A stretch of 31,394 nt of DNA from Spirochaetaceae bacterium (GCA_031283025.1 JAITCP010000165.1:1-31394); one strand, 5' to 3'. Positions 23,791 to 31,394 are shown, counted from the first letter of the stretch. The notes: a model not told the origin generated them from the sequence alone. Made by a program: numbers and translations.

Positions 23791-26214
23791 ATGACCGTCA
23801 TCCATTCGTTGCGGACAAAAATTTTAATCATTGTCCTTGTTTTCCTGGCGCTTGTCGGCACGGCGTTTGTTTTGTATTCAATGGCGACTACCGTAAACTA
23901 CAAGCGCCTGCGCCTTGAGGGTATCAGGAAAACCGTTGAATTTGAAACAGAAAAAGCAAACAAGCTAATTGCCGAACTGGAACACGGAGCCATTGTTTTG
24001 GCGATTGACGGGTTCATATTTCATCAATCTCAAGTCTATACTATCAGTGAAACATTGGTTATGGGGTATCTTCGCAGTTTTCCGGAAGCTATAGGCGGCG
24101 GTTTTTGGTTCGAGCCGTATACCTATAGTAAAGATCATTATCGCTCCTCTGTCTACGCGTTCTTTGACAAAAAAACAGGCGATATACGCCTTGACGAAAC
24201 TTTTAATAAAGATGAATACGACTATCACAATAAAAATTGGTATCGTGAAATATTTGACGCTGTAACACAGCCGTATCAGGTTGTATGGACAAAACCTTAT
24301 ATTGACGACTCAGGTTCATTCAGCCTTATGACAACAGCCGGAGCGGGCATCTATGACCGTAATGGCGCATTAATCGGAGTGTCTACCATAGATTGGGAAA
24401 TAGAAGAAGTAATTAAAGAATTAACCGCGATAAAACCAACAGCAAACAGTTTTGTTTTGCTGTGTGTGCCCGAACAGGATTATATTATTTCCAGCACGCG
24501 CACAAGCAGCGTTGTCGGCGCTTCAATGAAAAGCCTTCCCTGGGATATAGACGCTGATTCTTTTGCGCTGGAAGGCGTTACCTATATGCGCTTTGGCCGT
24601 TATATGGACAACGGCTGGCTTTTGTCCATACAAATTCCCGAAACCGAAATTTTTGCCGAAGTGGAAAATCAAAATAACCGTTTTTCAATCCTCATCGCCA
24701 TATCGTCAGCCGCAATGCTTTTCCTTGCATATTACGCTGTTTCAAAACTTATCAACGCTCCGATAAAGCGCCTTGCATCGGATGTCTCCCGGCTTGCGCT
24801 GGGAAATCTGGATACGCGCATTGAAATAAACTCAAAAGATGAATTGGGCAAGTTGGCGGAAGTCTTTAATAAAATGACTTCTGATTTAAAAAAATCCATT
24901 GAGGAAAACGCCCATGAACGCATGGAAAAAGAACGCATTAGCACGGAATTAAACGTTGCCTCTTCTATACAGACAAGTATGCTGCCATGTATTTTCCCGC
25001 CGTTTCCGGACAGAACCGAATTTGATCTTCATGCATTAATGCTTCCGGCAAAAGAGGTAGGCGGGGATTTTTATGATTTTTATTTTATTGACAATGATAA
25101 CCTGGCGGTGGTTATCGCCGATGTTTCCGGCAAGGGCGTTCCCGCCGCCTTATTCATGGTAATTACAAAAACCTTAATCAAAAATTGCAGTTTCTGTAAA
25201 AGACCTCAAGATATTTTGGAATCGGTAAACAACAAACTGTGCGAAAATAATGAAGCGAATATGTTTGTTACGGCGTTTATGGGCTTTTACAACATACCCA
25301 GTGGAAGATTTGTATATGTCAACGCGGGACATAATCCTCCGCTGGTAAAAAAACACAGGACAGGTTATGAATTTTTGAAAACGGAACCAGGCATTGTTTT
25401 GGCATGGATGCAAAACGCAAAATACAAAGAAAAAGAAATCACCTTTGAACCGGGCGATGTTTTGTATTTATATACAGACGGCGTAACGGAAGCAATGAAC
25501 GGCAAAAGAGAACTTTTTGGCGAACAGCGGCTTCTTGCGGCGCTGAACGCTAACAAGGATTCCCCGCCTAATGAATTGTTATCCGTTGTTAAGCGCGAAG
25601 TTGATACTTTCGCCGATGGAACCGAACAAGCCGACGATATTACTATGCTTGCCCTAAAGGTAAACGGCGCCGGCGACGAATCCAAAGAAGTGGCAAACAG
25701 CGCAGTAAAAGTAAAATCGATGGAAATTAAAGCAAGCCTTGAAAACCTCAATACGGTGCTGGATTTCGTAAATAACGAGCTTAAACAACATGGCTGCCCG
25801 TCCGGCATACAGGGAGAAATTGACATTGCCGTGGAAGAAATTTTTGTGAACATTGCCAATTACGCTTATGTTCCGGAATATTCCGCCGAACAAGTGTTAA
25901 CGAGCGAAGGTTCCACTCCGGCTGCGGGCAATATTGCCATACTTATTTCCGTTACCGATAAAATGGTCATCCGGTTTGAAGATACGGGCAGGCCGTATAA
26001 CCCCATTGAACAAGCCGCTCCGGATTTGACCATACCACCGGCGAAACGCGAACCGGGCGGTCTTGGCGTTTTCCTCGTAAAAAAACTGATGGACAACATC
26101 GAGTACAGCCGCACAGAAAATAAAAATGTTCTGGTTATGGAAAAAGCAATGACGAACCCCGCCGCAGAGCAGCGGGGTATCGTCGTTGGAGAGGAAACTT
26201 ATGGGAACCTCTGA
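23791..26214 (+). CDS. Membrane sensor with HAMP, SpoIIE/RsbU PP2C phosphatase and RsbW-like HATPase domains (807 aa)
   Basis: Single-chain partner-switching controller. TM1 at about 8-30 and TM2 at about 297-316 bracket an extracytoplasmic Cache-like sensor (IGGGFWFEPYTYSKDHYRSS, WYREIFDAVTQPYQVVWTKP). HAMP lies at about 317-370. The PP2C domain has the metal-binding words AKEVGGDFYDF (near 420), VIADVSGKGVPAALFM, LYTDGVTEAMN and QADDITMLALKV. The C-terminal kinase-like domain (about 645-795) has an N-box EEIFVNIANYAY and the G-box-like EPGGLGVFLVKKLMD. Thus one protein could dephosphorylate and phosphorylate the adjacent STAS protein. No Shine-Dalgarno is near the ATG, which sits in ATGACCGTCAT, a short hairpin. 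The stop codon comes from a palindromic repeat. Confidence 0.9.
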   Translation: MTVIHSLRTKILIIVLVFLALVGTAFVLYSMATTVNYKRLRLEGIRKTVEFETEKANKLIAELEHGAIVLAIDGFIFHQSQVYTISETLVMGYLRSFPEAIGGGFWFEPYTYSKDHYRSSVYAFFDKKTGDIRLDETFNKDEYDYHNKNWYREIFDAVTQPYQVVWTKPYIDDSGSFSLMTTAGAGIYDRNGALIGVSTIDWEIEEVIKELTAIKPTANSFVLLCVPEQDYIISSTRTSSVVGASMKSLPWDIDADSFALEGVTYMRFGRYMDNGWLLSIQIPETEIFAEVENQNNRFSILIAISSAAMLFLAYYAVSKLINAPIKRLASDVSRLALGNLDTRIEINSKDELGKLAEVFNKMTSDLKKSIEENAHERMEKERISTELNVASSIQTSMLPCIFPPFPDRTEFDLHALMLPAKEVGGDFYDFYFIDNDNLAVVIADVSGKGVPAALFMVITKTLIKNCSFCKRPQDILESVNNKLCENNEANMFVTAFMGFYNIPSGRFVYVNAGHNPPLVKKHRTGYEFLKTEPGIVLAWMQNAKYKEKEITFEPGDVLYLYTDGVTEAMNGKRELFGEQRLLAALNANKDSPPNELLSVVKREVDTFADGTEQADDITMLALKVNGAGDESKEVANSAVKVKSMEIKASLENLNTVLDFVNNELKQHGCPSGIQGEIDIAVEEIFVNIANYAYVPEYSAEQVLTSEGSTPAAGNIAILISVTDKMVIRFEDTGRPYNPIEQAAPDLTIPPAKREPGGLGVFLVKKLMDNIEYSRTENKNVLVMEKAMTNPAAEQRGIVVGEETYGNL

Positions 26215-26239
26215 AAACAACCGGTTTTCAGAGGTTCCC
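26203..26239. repeat. Solo 37-bp hairpin of the 119-bp element family, supplying a stop codon
   Basis: GGGAACCTCTGAAAAC (26203-26218), loop AACCG, then the perfect complementary 16-base arm (26224-26239). It matches the first 36 bases of copies A and B at 35 or more positions. The SpoIIE-type gene reads into it and ends at its TGA (26212-26214), so the last residues GNL are element-encoded. It can also act as a hairpin terminator. A 4-bp flank match is imperfect (TTAT / ATAT). Confidence 0.75.
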
Positions 26240-26245
26240 ATATGT

Positions 26246-26260
26246 AAATACTGCGTATTT
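26246..26260. promoter_or_regulatory. Palindrome AAATAC-TGC-GTATTT upstream of the second XRE gene
   Basis: Six-base arms with a 3-base centre, 16 nt before the ATG at 26277. Its position suits an operator or a leader hairpin for the XRE gene. It differs from the AATT-centred sites near the first XRE gene. Confidence 0.4.
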
Positions 26261-26276
26261 TGCAGTTTTAAGAAGT

Positions 26277-26621
26277 ATGAGTTTTAGAGAAAATCTAAGA
26301 GACGCCATTGATTACAGTGGATTGGAACAAAAAGAGGTGGCGCATAAAGCGAATATAAGCCTTCGTAACATAGAAAACTACCTATGTGAAAACGCATCTA
26401 TCCCTGTTGCAGATAAAGCGGTAAAGATTGCTCAAGCGCTTGGAGTAACTGTCGAATATCTCGTTACAGGGGAAAACCTGCCTTTGGCGGCTCCGGCTTC
26501 AATTAGCCCCGAAATTCAGGAGTTAATACAAAATATAAATAAACTGCCAAAAAACAAACAGCGTATTGTAACACAAAATGCCATTAACCTGGCCGGAATT
26601 CTTTTACATTCGACCAAATGA
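26277..26621 (+). CDS. XRE-family HTH regulator, second paralogue (114 aa)
   Basis: Cro/CI-type DNA-binding protein related to the one at 478-837. The HTH domain (about 8-62) contains LEQKEVAHKANISLRNIENY and ADKAVKIAQALGVTVEYLVT. A Pro/Ala linker and a helical tail (EIQELIQNINKLPKNKQRIV) follow. A weak AAGAAG precedes the ATG. It lies 62 nt after the SpoIIE-type gene on the same strand but is separated by the palindromic hairpin. Target unknown; autoregulation through the palindrome at 26246-26260 is a guess. Confidence 0.88.
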   Translation: MSFRENLRDAIDYSGLEQKEVAHKANISLRNIENYLCENASIPVADKAVKIAQALGVTVEYLVTGENLPLAAPASISPEIQELIQNINKLPKNKQRIVTQNAINLAGILLHSTK

Positions 26622-26640
26622 ATCTCCGCAGGGCAGAGCG

Positions 26641-26655
26641 CGGACTATTAGTCCG
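26641..26655. terminator. Hairpin CGGACTATTAGTCCG between convergent genes
   Basis: A 15-base odd palindrome beginning 20 nt after the second XRE stop, in the 132-base gap before the convergent IclR gene. No U-run follows. Possible transcript end. The rest of the gap shows only short inverted words around GTAC and CGATCG. Confidence 0.35.
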
Positions 26656-26753
26656 GTGCAGTACCTTTAATGTTGGATTGTACCGGAACGGAGGTTCGAT
26701 CGATAGGAAATTTATTATACCGTCTGGTTTAATACCCCATATGATATTCACCG

Positions 26754-27503
26754 CTAATCGCCGCTTTTCCCCAGTTCATTGGAAATAATTCTGGCAAACT
26801 GGACGATCTCATTGCCCTGGCCGGTAAAATCTTCGTCTTCCTTGTACCATCCGGTCATACTGATTGTTCCTATCATAGAGCCAAATTGGAAAATCGGAGC
26901 GGCCACGCAGGCCATGCGGATATGGCTTTCCCTTTGTTCCCAGGAATAACCCCGGCTGCGTATCTCCTCTATATTGGCCCTGAGCTGGTCCCGGGAAGTG
27001 ATGGTATAGGGGGTAAAGGCCGGAAGCGCTATCGTATCCAGCAGCGGAAAAGCGTCAACGTCAAAAGCCAGGTAGCACTTGCCTATGGAAGTGGAATGAA
27101 GGTGTTTCTGATCGCCAATGTTTCCCGTTGGAGCCCTGGCATAGGGGGAAACATACTTGTACACGCAGGTTATCTTGTCGTAGTGGCGCTTGGCAATAAA
27201 AGTGGTTTTTTCATACTTGTCTGCCAGAAGGGTTATGTAGGGCCTGGCAATGGTAAAGAGCGTGGAAGAATCCAAATAGTTGATCCCTAAAGCATACAGT
27301 TGGGAACCAATGCCGTAGAGCTTTTTCTGGATGTCAATGTAATGGACAAAGTCATTCTTCATCAAAGTTTTAAGGATGTCGAAAATCGTTGCTTTGGGAT
27401 ACCGCAGTTCCTTGGCAATATCACTCATCTTCGATCCCTTTGGATGAGTTGCAAGGAAAAAAAGAACATCTACAGCTTTTTGTACTATATTTTTTCCGTC
27501 CAT
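26754..27503 (-). CDS. IclR-family transcriptional regulator (249 aa)
   Basis: DNA-binding repressor or activator with an N-terminal winged HTH (about 3-65: VQKAVDVLFFLATHPKGSKM, DIAKELRYPKATIFDILKTL) and the C-terminal IclR effector domain (about 75-245, with STSIGKCYLAF, RSRGYSWEQRESHIRMACVA and APIFQFGSMIGTISMTGW). Length is standard. AGGAG precedes the ATG at good spacing. It is divergent from the LUD/ABC-transporter operon, and two palindromes lie in the gap, so it most likely controls that operon and itself in response to a small carbon compound. The ligand cannot be told. Confidence 0.92.
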   Translation of the reverse strand: MDGKNIVQKAVDVLFFLATHPKGSKMSDIAKELRYPKATIFDILKTLMKNDFVHYIDIQKKLYGIGSQLYALGINYLDSSTLFTIARPYITLLADKYEKTTFIAKRHYDKITCVYKYVSPYARAPTGNIGDQKHLHSTSIGKCYLAFDVDAFPLLDTIALPAFTPYTITSRDQLRANIEEIRSRGYSWEQRESHIRMACVAAPIFQFGSMIGTISMTGWYKEDEDFTGQGNEIVQFARIISNELGKSGD

Positions 27504-27541
27504 AATTTTCTCCTATTTTTTACATTAAATTTCATTTAATA

Positions 27542-27561
27542 TTATCCGCATATACGGATAA
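27542..27561. promoter_or_regulatory. Candidate IclR operator TTATCCG-N6-CGGATAA
   Basis: Seven-base arms TTATCCG (27542-27548) and CGGATAA (27555-27561), 39 bp upstream of the iclR start codon and 39 bp upstream of the LUD-operon -35. A related core, ATCCGGAT, recurs at 27731-27738 in the LUD leader. Position between divergent genes fits an IclR-type site. Confidence 0.55.
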
Positions 27562-27599
27562 ATATACAAGGGCCGGAACCCAAAAAAGAAAAAAAAATA

Positions 27600-27632
27600 T
27601 TGACAACCCCTATAATTCGTCATTATAATGAC
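27600..27632 (+). promoter_or_regulatory. Consensus promoter of the LUD/ABC operon with overlapping palindrome
   Basis: TTGACA (27600-27605), 18-bp spacer, TATAAT (27624-27629). The perfect palindrome GTCATTATAATGAC (27619-27632) covers the -10, so a bound protein would block initiation. The leader would be about 130 nt. Confidence 0.65.
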
Positions 27633-27765
27633 ATTTATTACTAAGGATTGCTGAATTTTTGTTGTTTTGACCCGGAAATTCGCTGATTGTAAATTTTTCC
27701 GTGAATCATTGCATCAAAGGAAGTTCGTATATCCGGATGAATTCAGCGACGGAGCGTCGTTTTTT

Positions 27766-28401
27766 ATGGAAAATAAGTACCGGAGATGGTTTGGAGAACA
27801 GCGTTGTAAACAAGCTGAAAAAGTTTTTACCCATAAAGGCTGGAGATTCTACTATGCGGAAAACACGGGAAAAGCCCGGAAACTGCTGTTTGATGCGATC
27901 GTTCCAAAGGGTGTTTCAATCGGGCTTGGGGGCAGTGAAACCCTGGCCGCTCTGGATGTACTGCCGGTGCTAAGGAGCGGGGATTACGACTTTTTTGATC
28001 GCTATAACGGCGGGGACCATTTTGAAATATGCCGGGAAAGCCTTATGGCAGAATATTTTTTAACCGGCGCCAACGCGCTTACCATGAACGGCGAAATGGT
28101 GAATCTGGACTGTTCCGGCAGCCGCGTTGCGGCTATGGCTTACGGCCCCCGGAATGTTGTCGTAACGGCAGGCGTAAACAAACTTTGCAGCAATCTGGAA
28201 GAGGCCGTTAAGCGCGTCCGGTCAATCGCCCCGATGAACTGCAAACGCAATAACCATGAAACCCCCTGTATCCGGGACGGCATTTGCGCCGATTGCAACA
28301 TTCCCGGACGGATGTGTAATCATTTGTTGATTACGTTTAACGCTTTGAAATTTGCCGGAAAATATACGCTTCTTATGGTGAATGAGGATTTGGGGTTTTA
28401 G
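27766..28401 (+). CDS. LUD-domain (LutC/YkgG-like, DUF162) protein (211 aa)
   Basis: Member of the LUD family, of which LutB/LutC act in L-lactate oxidation. Seen: KAEKVFTHKGW-like start (KQAEKVFTHKGWRFYYAENT), PKGVSIGLGGSETLAALDVL, NALTMNGEMVNLDCSGSRVA, YGPRNVVVTAGVNKL and a Cys-rich tail (NCKRNNHETPC, CADCNIPGRMCN) that could bind a metal or Fe-S cluster. I use the ATG at 27766 with GGAG 11 bases upstream; a TTG 33 codons earlier adds unlike sequence. It is first in an operon with sugar-type permeases (9-nt gap), so its substrate is probably tied to the imported compound, not necessarily lactate. Confidence 0.85.
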   Translation: MENKYRRWFGEQRCKQAEKVFTHKGWRFYYAENTGKARKLLFDAIVPKGVSIGLGGSETLAALDVLPVLRSGDYDFFDRYNGGDHFEICRESLMAEYFLTGANALTMNGEMVNLDCSGSRVAAMAYGPRNVVVTAGVNKLCSNLEEAVKRVRSIAPMNCKRNNHETPCIRDGICADCNIPGRMCNHLLITFNALKFAGKYTLLMVNEDLGF

Positions 28402-28410
28402 GAGGGCCTG

Positions 28411-29406
28411 ATGGCGATTAAACCGGCGCAGCCGCTTGTAAAAAACAGGGACGCTTTTCTTGATTCGGGGCGGAAAAACATAAACGTTTTGATTCGGGAC
28501 TGGCGTTTGTACTGTCTGCTTGTGCCAATGCTGGCGTGGTACGTCCTGTTTGTGTATAAACCCATGGGCGGGCTTCTGGTAGCTTTTAAGGATTACAAGC
28601 CTGACCGGGGAATTATAAACAGCGACTTTGCCGGTTTTTACAATTTTTTCAAGCTCATGTTCGACGCTACCTTTAAGAAGGAATTCTGGGGCGCTTTCAG
28701 AAACACTTTTATGATCAGCCTTTACGGGCTCATTTTTGCTTTTCCCATTCCCATTATTCTGGCGATCCTCTTTAGTGAAATCGTCCACGAGCCTTACCGC
28801 AAATTAACACAGACCATCACCTACCTTCCTTACTTTTTGTCCGAAGTTACGATCACCGGTCTGGTGCTTATGCTCTTAAAGGAATCCTCCCTTTCAACGG
28901 GTATTCTGGCGCGGGCCATGCTTTCCTTGGGTTTTACGCCGGACGGAAAGATACTGGAAACCGCCCGGTATTTCCGGCCCTTGTTTTGCATTACCGGAAT
29001 TTGGAAAGAAGCGGGCTACAGTTCCATTGTGTTTTTTGCGGCTATCATGGGGGTATCCCCTACTCTTTATGAAGCGCTCCGGGTGGACGGGGGCAATAAA
29101 ATTCAGGAACTTAGATTTGTTACGCTGCCCGGCATTTCCGTTACCCTTACCATTATGTTGATCATGCGGATAGGGCATATGCTGTCCGTCGGGTACGAGC
29201 GGGTAATTCTTCTTTACAATGTTTCAACGTATGCCACAGGCGATGTCCTAAGCACTCTGGCGTACCGGTTAGCGCTTTTTGTCGGTACGCAGAGCAATAC
29301 CGGCATGGGGTCCGCCATCGATATGTTTAATTCGGTGATCGGGTTTTTTCTGGTAATCGGCGCAAACTATGTCAGCCGGCGGGTTTCAACAACCTCCCTG
29401 TGGTGA
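28411..29406 (+). CDS. ABC transporter permease, LplB type (331 aa)
   Basis: Inner-membrane subunit of a carbohydrate-type ABC importer. N-terminal cytoplasmic stretch, then about six membrane helices (first LYCLLVPMLAWYVLFVYKPM). The EAA loop that docks the ATPase is EALRVDGGNKIQELRFVTLP (about 220-239), typical of the LplB group. GGAGG precedes the ATG. It forms the heteromeric pore with the next gene (3-nt gap). No ATPase gene lies in the window; this class usually shares a MsmK/UgpC-type ATPase encoded elsewhere. Likely substrate: an oligosaccharide or sugar derivative. Confidence 0.93.
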   Translation: MAIKPAQPLVKNRDAFLDSGRKNINVLIRDWRLYCLLVPMLAWYVLFVYKPMGGLLVAFKDYKPDRGIINSDFAGFYNFFKLMFDATFKKEFWGAFRNTFMISLYGLIFAFPIPIILAILFSEIVHEPYRKLTQTITYLPYFLSEVTITGLVLMLLKESSLSTGILARAMLSLGFTPDGKILETARYFRPLFCITGIWKEAGYSSIVFFAAIMGVSPTLYEALRVDGGNKIQELRFVTLPGISVTLTIMLIMRIGHMLSVGYERVILLYNVSTYATGDVLSTLAYRLALFVGTQSNTGMGSAIDMFNSVIGFFLVIGANYVSRRVSTTSLW

Positions 29407-29409
29407 TTT

Positions 29410-30279
29410 ATGAAAGTAAAACGGCTTGATTCCGGCGGCGTTGCCTTCAAAATTATCGCTTATTCCGTAACGGGCATTTTTTCGCTCTTGGCCCTGTATC
29501 CGGTTGTTTACGCTTTTTCCGCGTCAATAAGCGGCAAAATGGCCTATGAATTCGGCGACGTAGTTTTATTCCCCAAGGATGTGAATTTTGCCGTTTACAA
29601 CTACCTTTTTAACAATAAAACATTTTGGCTTTCCTACATCAACACCCTGTTCTATACGGTTTTTGGCACCGCATGGAGCATGATCATTTCTTCCTGCGGG
29701 GCATACGCCCTTGCAAAAACCAAGCTCCTGTTCCGCCGTCAGTTTAACCTCTTTATTGTATTCACCATGTGGTTCAGCGCCGGTATGATTCCCACTTATT
29801 TGAATTATTACAACATGGGCGTTAACAACCGCTGGGGTTTTGTATTTGCCTTTGGCATCCAGGCCTTTAATATTATTCTTTTGCGCAGCTATTTTGAAAC
29901 AATTCCCGCAGAAGTTTCTGAAGCGGCCATGATTGACGGAGCAAATGAATTCCAGGTGTTTTTTAAGATTTATGTTCCCATGTCAACCGCTCCCATTATT
30001 ACAGTTTCGCTCTTTTACGCAACCAACCGCTGGAACGGCTACTTTTGGGCAAACCTTCTCCTGCGGGACGAGGCAGACGCTCCCCTCCAGGTTGCAATGC
30101 GGCGGCTCATAGAATACTACTCCCAGTTTGCCGACAATTCCCCGCTGGAACTGCCCTTTGCCACCGATTCGTATATGTTTGCGATACTTGTTTGTTCCAT
30201 AATTCCGGTGTTAATTATTTACCCGTTTATACAAAAATACTTTGCGCGGGGAACCAGCCTGGGCGGAGTAAAAGGTTAG
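29410..30279 (+). CDS. ABC transporter permease, YtcP/LplC type (289 aa)
   Basis: Second pore subunit of the same importer. Six membrane helices (first ITGIF-like VTGIFSLLALYPVVYAFSAS), then MWFSAGMIPTYLNYYNMGVN, the word common to the YtcP/LplC group, and the EAA loop EAAMIDGANEFQVFFKIYVP (about 171-190). It ends YFARGTSLGGVKG, a usual C terminus for the group. The start ATG is three bases after the previous stop, so translation is coupled. Confidence 0.94.
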   Translation: MKVKRLDSGGVAFKIIAYSVTGIFSLLALYPVVYAFSASISGKMAYEFGDVVLFPKDVNFAVYNYLFNNKTFWLSYINTLFYTVFGTAWSMIISSCGAYALAKTKLLFRRQFNLFIVFTMWFSAGMIPTYLNYYNMGVNNRWGFVFAFGIQAFNIILLRSYFETIPAEVSEAAMIDGANEFQVFFKIYVPMSTAPIITVSLFYATNRWNGYFWANLLLRDEADAPLQVAMRRLIEYYSQFADNSPLELPFATDSYMFAILVCSIIPVLIIYPFIQKYFARGTSLGGVKG

Positions 30280-30288
30280 GAGGATTAT

Positions 30289-31394
30289 ATGAAAAAGTTT
30301 ATTGCCGGGGTGCTGTTAACAGCACTTGTCTTGTCCTGCGGCGGAAAAAAGCAAAGCAAGGTATCCGCCTCACTCTTTGAAGGGCCCGATTCTTCCGGAC
30401 CAATCAAGGTGAATTACGTGGCGGAGAACCGGTTCTTTAAGTACACCCACTCGTCTCCGTTGACCATGCCTGACGGAACGATTATAAAAACCGGAGACCT
30501 TAAACCTTTTTGGCAGTGGGTGGAAAAAAGATTAGGCATTGAACTTGAAGACGTTACCACCCAGGCAAAATCAAACGAAATTATCCAGACCCAGTCTGCA
30601 ACGGGTTTTAAGGATGCCAACATTTACGGCGGAAACAGCATTGCGGAAGACTTGATGAACTACGGCGCACAGGGGTATTTTCACGATCTGAGCCAATTTG
30701 TAGGCAGTGAATATATGCCCAATTTCAGCCGTTATCTGGAAAAAAACGGCAGCATACGGGAAGCGATCACCGCCTATGACGGGGGCATTTATTTTCTTCC
30801 CTATATTGCGGAAATCGGTTACTATGCGCGGGCTTTTTTATGCAGACATTCCTGGGTAGGGGCATTGCTGGACGGGAAGATCAATCCTGAACGGGAAACT
30901 TCAACCCTGAATACGGCGTATCCCGGTTACTGGAAGGGCGGCAACGCACGGCACGGCGCTAATGTTATTGTACTGCAGAATGAAGCGGCGCAGAACGGCA
31001 TCCTTAGCTTTACCGCCGCACGTGATACGCTGATTTCCTATATCAAAGATGCCTATCCCAATTTGGAAAAGCCTTCCGACTTGTACCTGGGAAGCGGCGC
31101 ACAATACGACATTGACGAACTTGCGGCCTTGTGGCGGGTAATACGGCTTGCGCCCAACACGCTTTCCAAACTGGTAACCGGAGCGGTTGTACCCGGTACG
31201 GATATAGTCCCCTATTTTTTCAGGCAGAGCATGTACCGCGATGATTTGCTGCGGCTGGCGAATTATTTTAACGGCCAGCGTATCTTTGGTTCGGACTCCT
31301 ATGAAGCAAAATTCTATCTGGACAAGGACGGAGTGCTGCAGTTTTCGTACAGCCAGGACAATTTTCTGGACAACATACTGCCCCTGTTAAAAAA
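30289..31394 (+). CDS. Extracellular solute-binding lipoprotein of the ABC importer (3' end outside window)
   Basis: At least 368 codons, open to the window end. The signal peptide MKKFIAGVLLTALVLSC has a lipobox ending at Cys17, followed by GGKKQSK. TAGGAGG precedes the ATG, which is 9 nt after the permease stop. The body has features of large carbohydrate-binding proteins of the LplA/YtcQ group: FWQWVEKRLGIELEDVTTQA early on, then DANIYGGNSIAEDLMNYGAQ and LSQFVGSEYMPNFSRYLEKN. It captures the substrate at the outer face of the inner membrane. Substrate unknown. Confidence 0.88.
   Translation, partial: MKKFIAGVLLTALVLSCGGKKQSKVSASLFEGPDSSGPIKVNYVAENRFFKYTHSSPLTMPDGTIIKTGDLKPFWQWVEKRLGIELEDVTTQAKSNEIIQTQSATGFKDANIYGGNSIAEDLMNYGAQGYFHDLSQFVGSEYMPNFSRYLEKNGSIREAITAYDGGIYFLPYIAEIGYYARAFLCRHSWVGALLDGKINPERETSTLNTAYPGYWKGGNARHGANVIVLQNEAAQNGILSFTAARDTLISYIKDAYPNLEKPSDLYLGSGAQYDIDELAALWRVIRLAPNTLSKLVTGAVVPGTDIVPYFFRQSMYRDDLLRLANYFNGQRIFGSDSYEAKFYLDKDGVLQFSYSQDNFLDNILPLLK

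Noticed and set aside
27667..27765. TTG start giving 33 extra residues to the LUD protein
   Set aside because: The extension lacks family similarity and falls within the promoter-proximal leader; the ATG at 27766 has a ribosome site.

Overview
This window is most like a chromosome segment from a free-living or gut-associated spirochaete close to Treponema (the termite-gut group such as T. primitia or T. azotonutricium is my best guess). The reasons are a BspA-type leucine-rich-repeat lipoprotein, a large LptD-like protein translationally coupled to uvrA, tandem DUF115 (Maf/MptE-like) proteins, a SpoIIE-type phosphatase next to a STAS protein, and LplB/YtcP-type sugar permeases. The species is inference; no rRNA or tRNA is present.

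Layout. 1-477: the tail of an unidentified gene, then a repeat-rich spacer. 478-4877: an XRE repressor-like gene (minus) divergent from a 1289-aa surface lipoprotein built of about 23-aa LRR units. The 170-bp gap between them holds a strong promoter and three AATT-centred palindromic sites exactly 30 bp apart. 4878-5460: a second repeat-rich spacer. 5461-10394 (mostly minus): a truncated membrane ORF, a MATE exporter, and an arginine operon read argJ-argB-argD. 10492-10920 (minus): a DivIC/FtsB-like protein. 11097-16477 (plus): a tightly packed four-gene operon, an acidic repeat protein, a small protein and two DUF115 paralogues. 16635-23116 (minus): uvrA then the LptD-like gene, joined by an ATGA overlap. 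23425-26621 (plus): a STAS antagonist, a membrane sensor fused to SpoIIE phosphatase and RsbW-like ATPase domains, then a second XRE protein. 26754-31394: an IclR regulator (minus) divergent from a LUD-domain gene, two sugar-type ABC permeases and a solute-binding lipoprotein that runs off the end.

The most unusual content is a set of small palindromic elements. A 119-bp element occurs twice at 112/119 identity, each copy flanked by a 4-bp direct repeat. One copy lies in frame inside the signal peptide of the LptD-like protein. Removing exactly 123 bp (element plus one 4-bp repeat, 41 codons) restores a normal signal peptide. The other copy abuts the stop codon of the same gene. A solo copy of the terminal hairpin supplies the stop codon of the SpoIIE-type gene. 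A different hairpin-rich insert appears to add about 35 residues to ArgJ. A 136-bp MITE-like element with 10-bp inverted ends and a 6-bp direct repeat lies upstream of the STAS gene, and a piece related to it ends argD. Together these look like protein-tolerated palindromic elements comparable in concept to the Rickettsia palindromic elements, but I cannot check whether this family has been described.

Regulatory reading. The two divergent regulator/target pairs (XRE-BspA and IclR-LUD/ABC) each have consensus -35/-10 promoters overlapped by palindromes, which fits direct repression. The argJ promoter carries a 14-bp palindrome in its spacer and may give a nearly leaderless mRNA.
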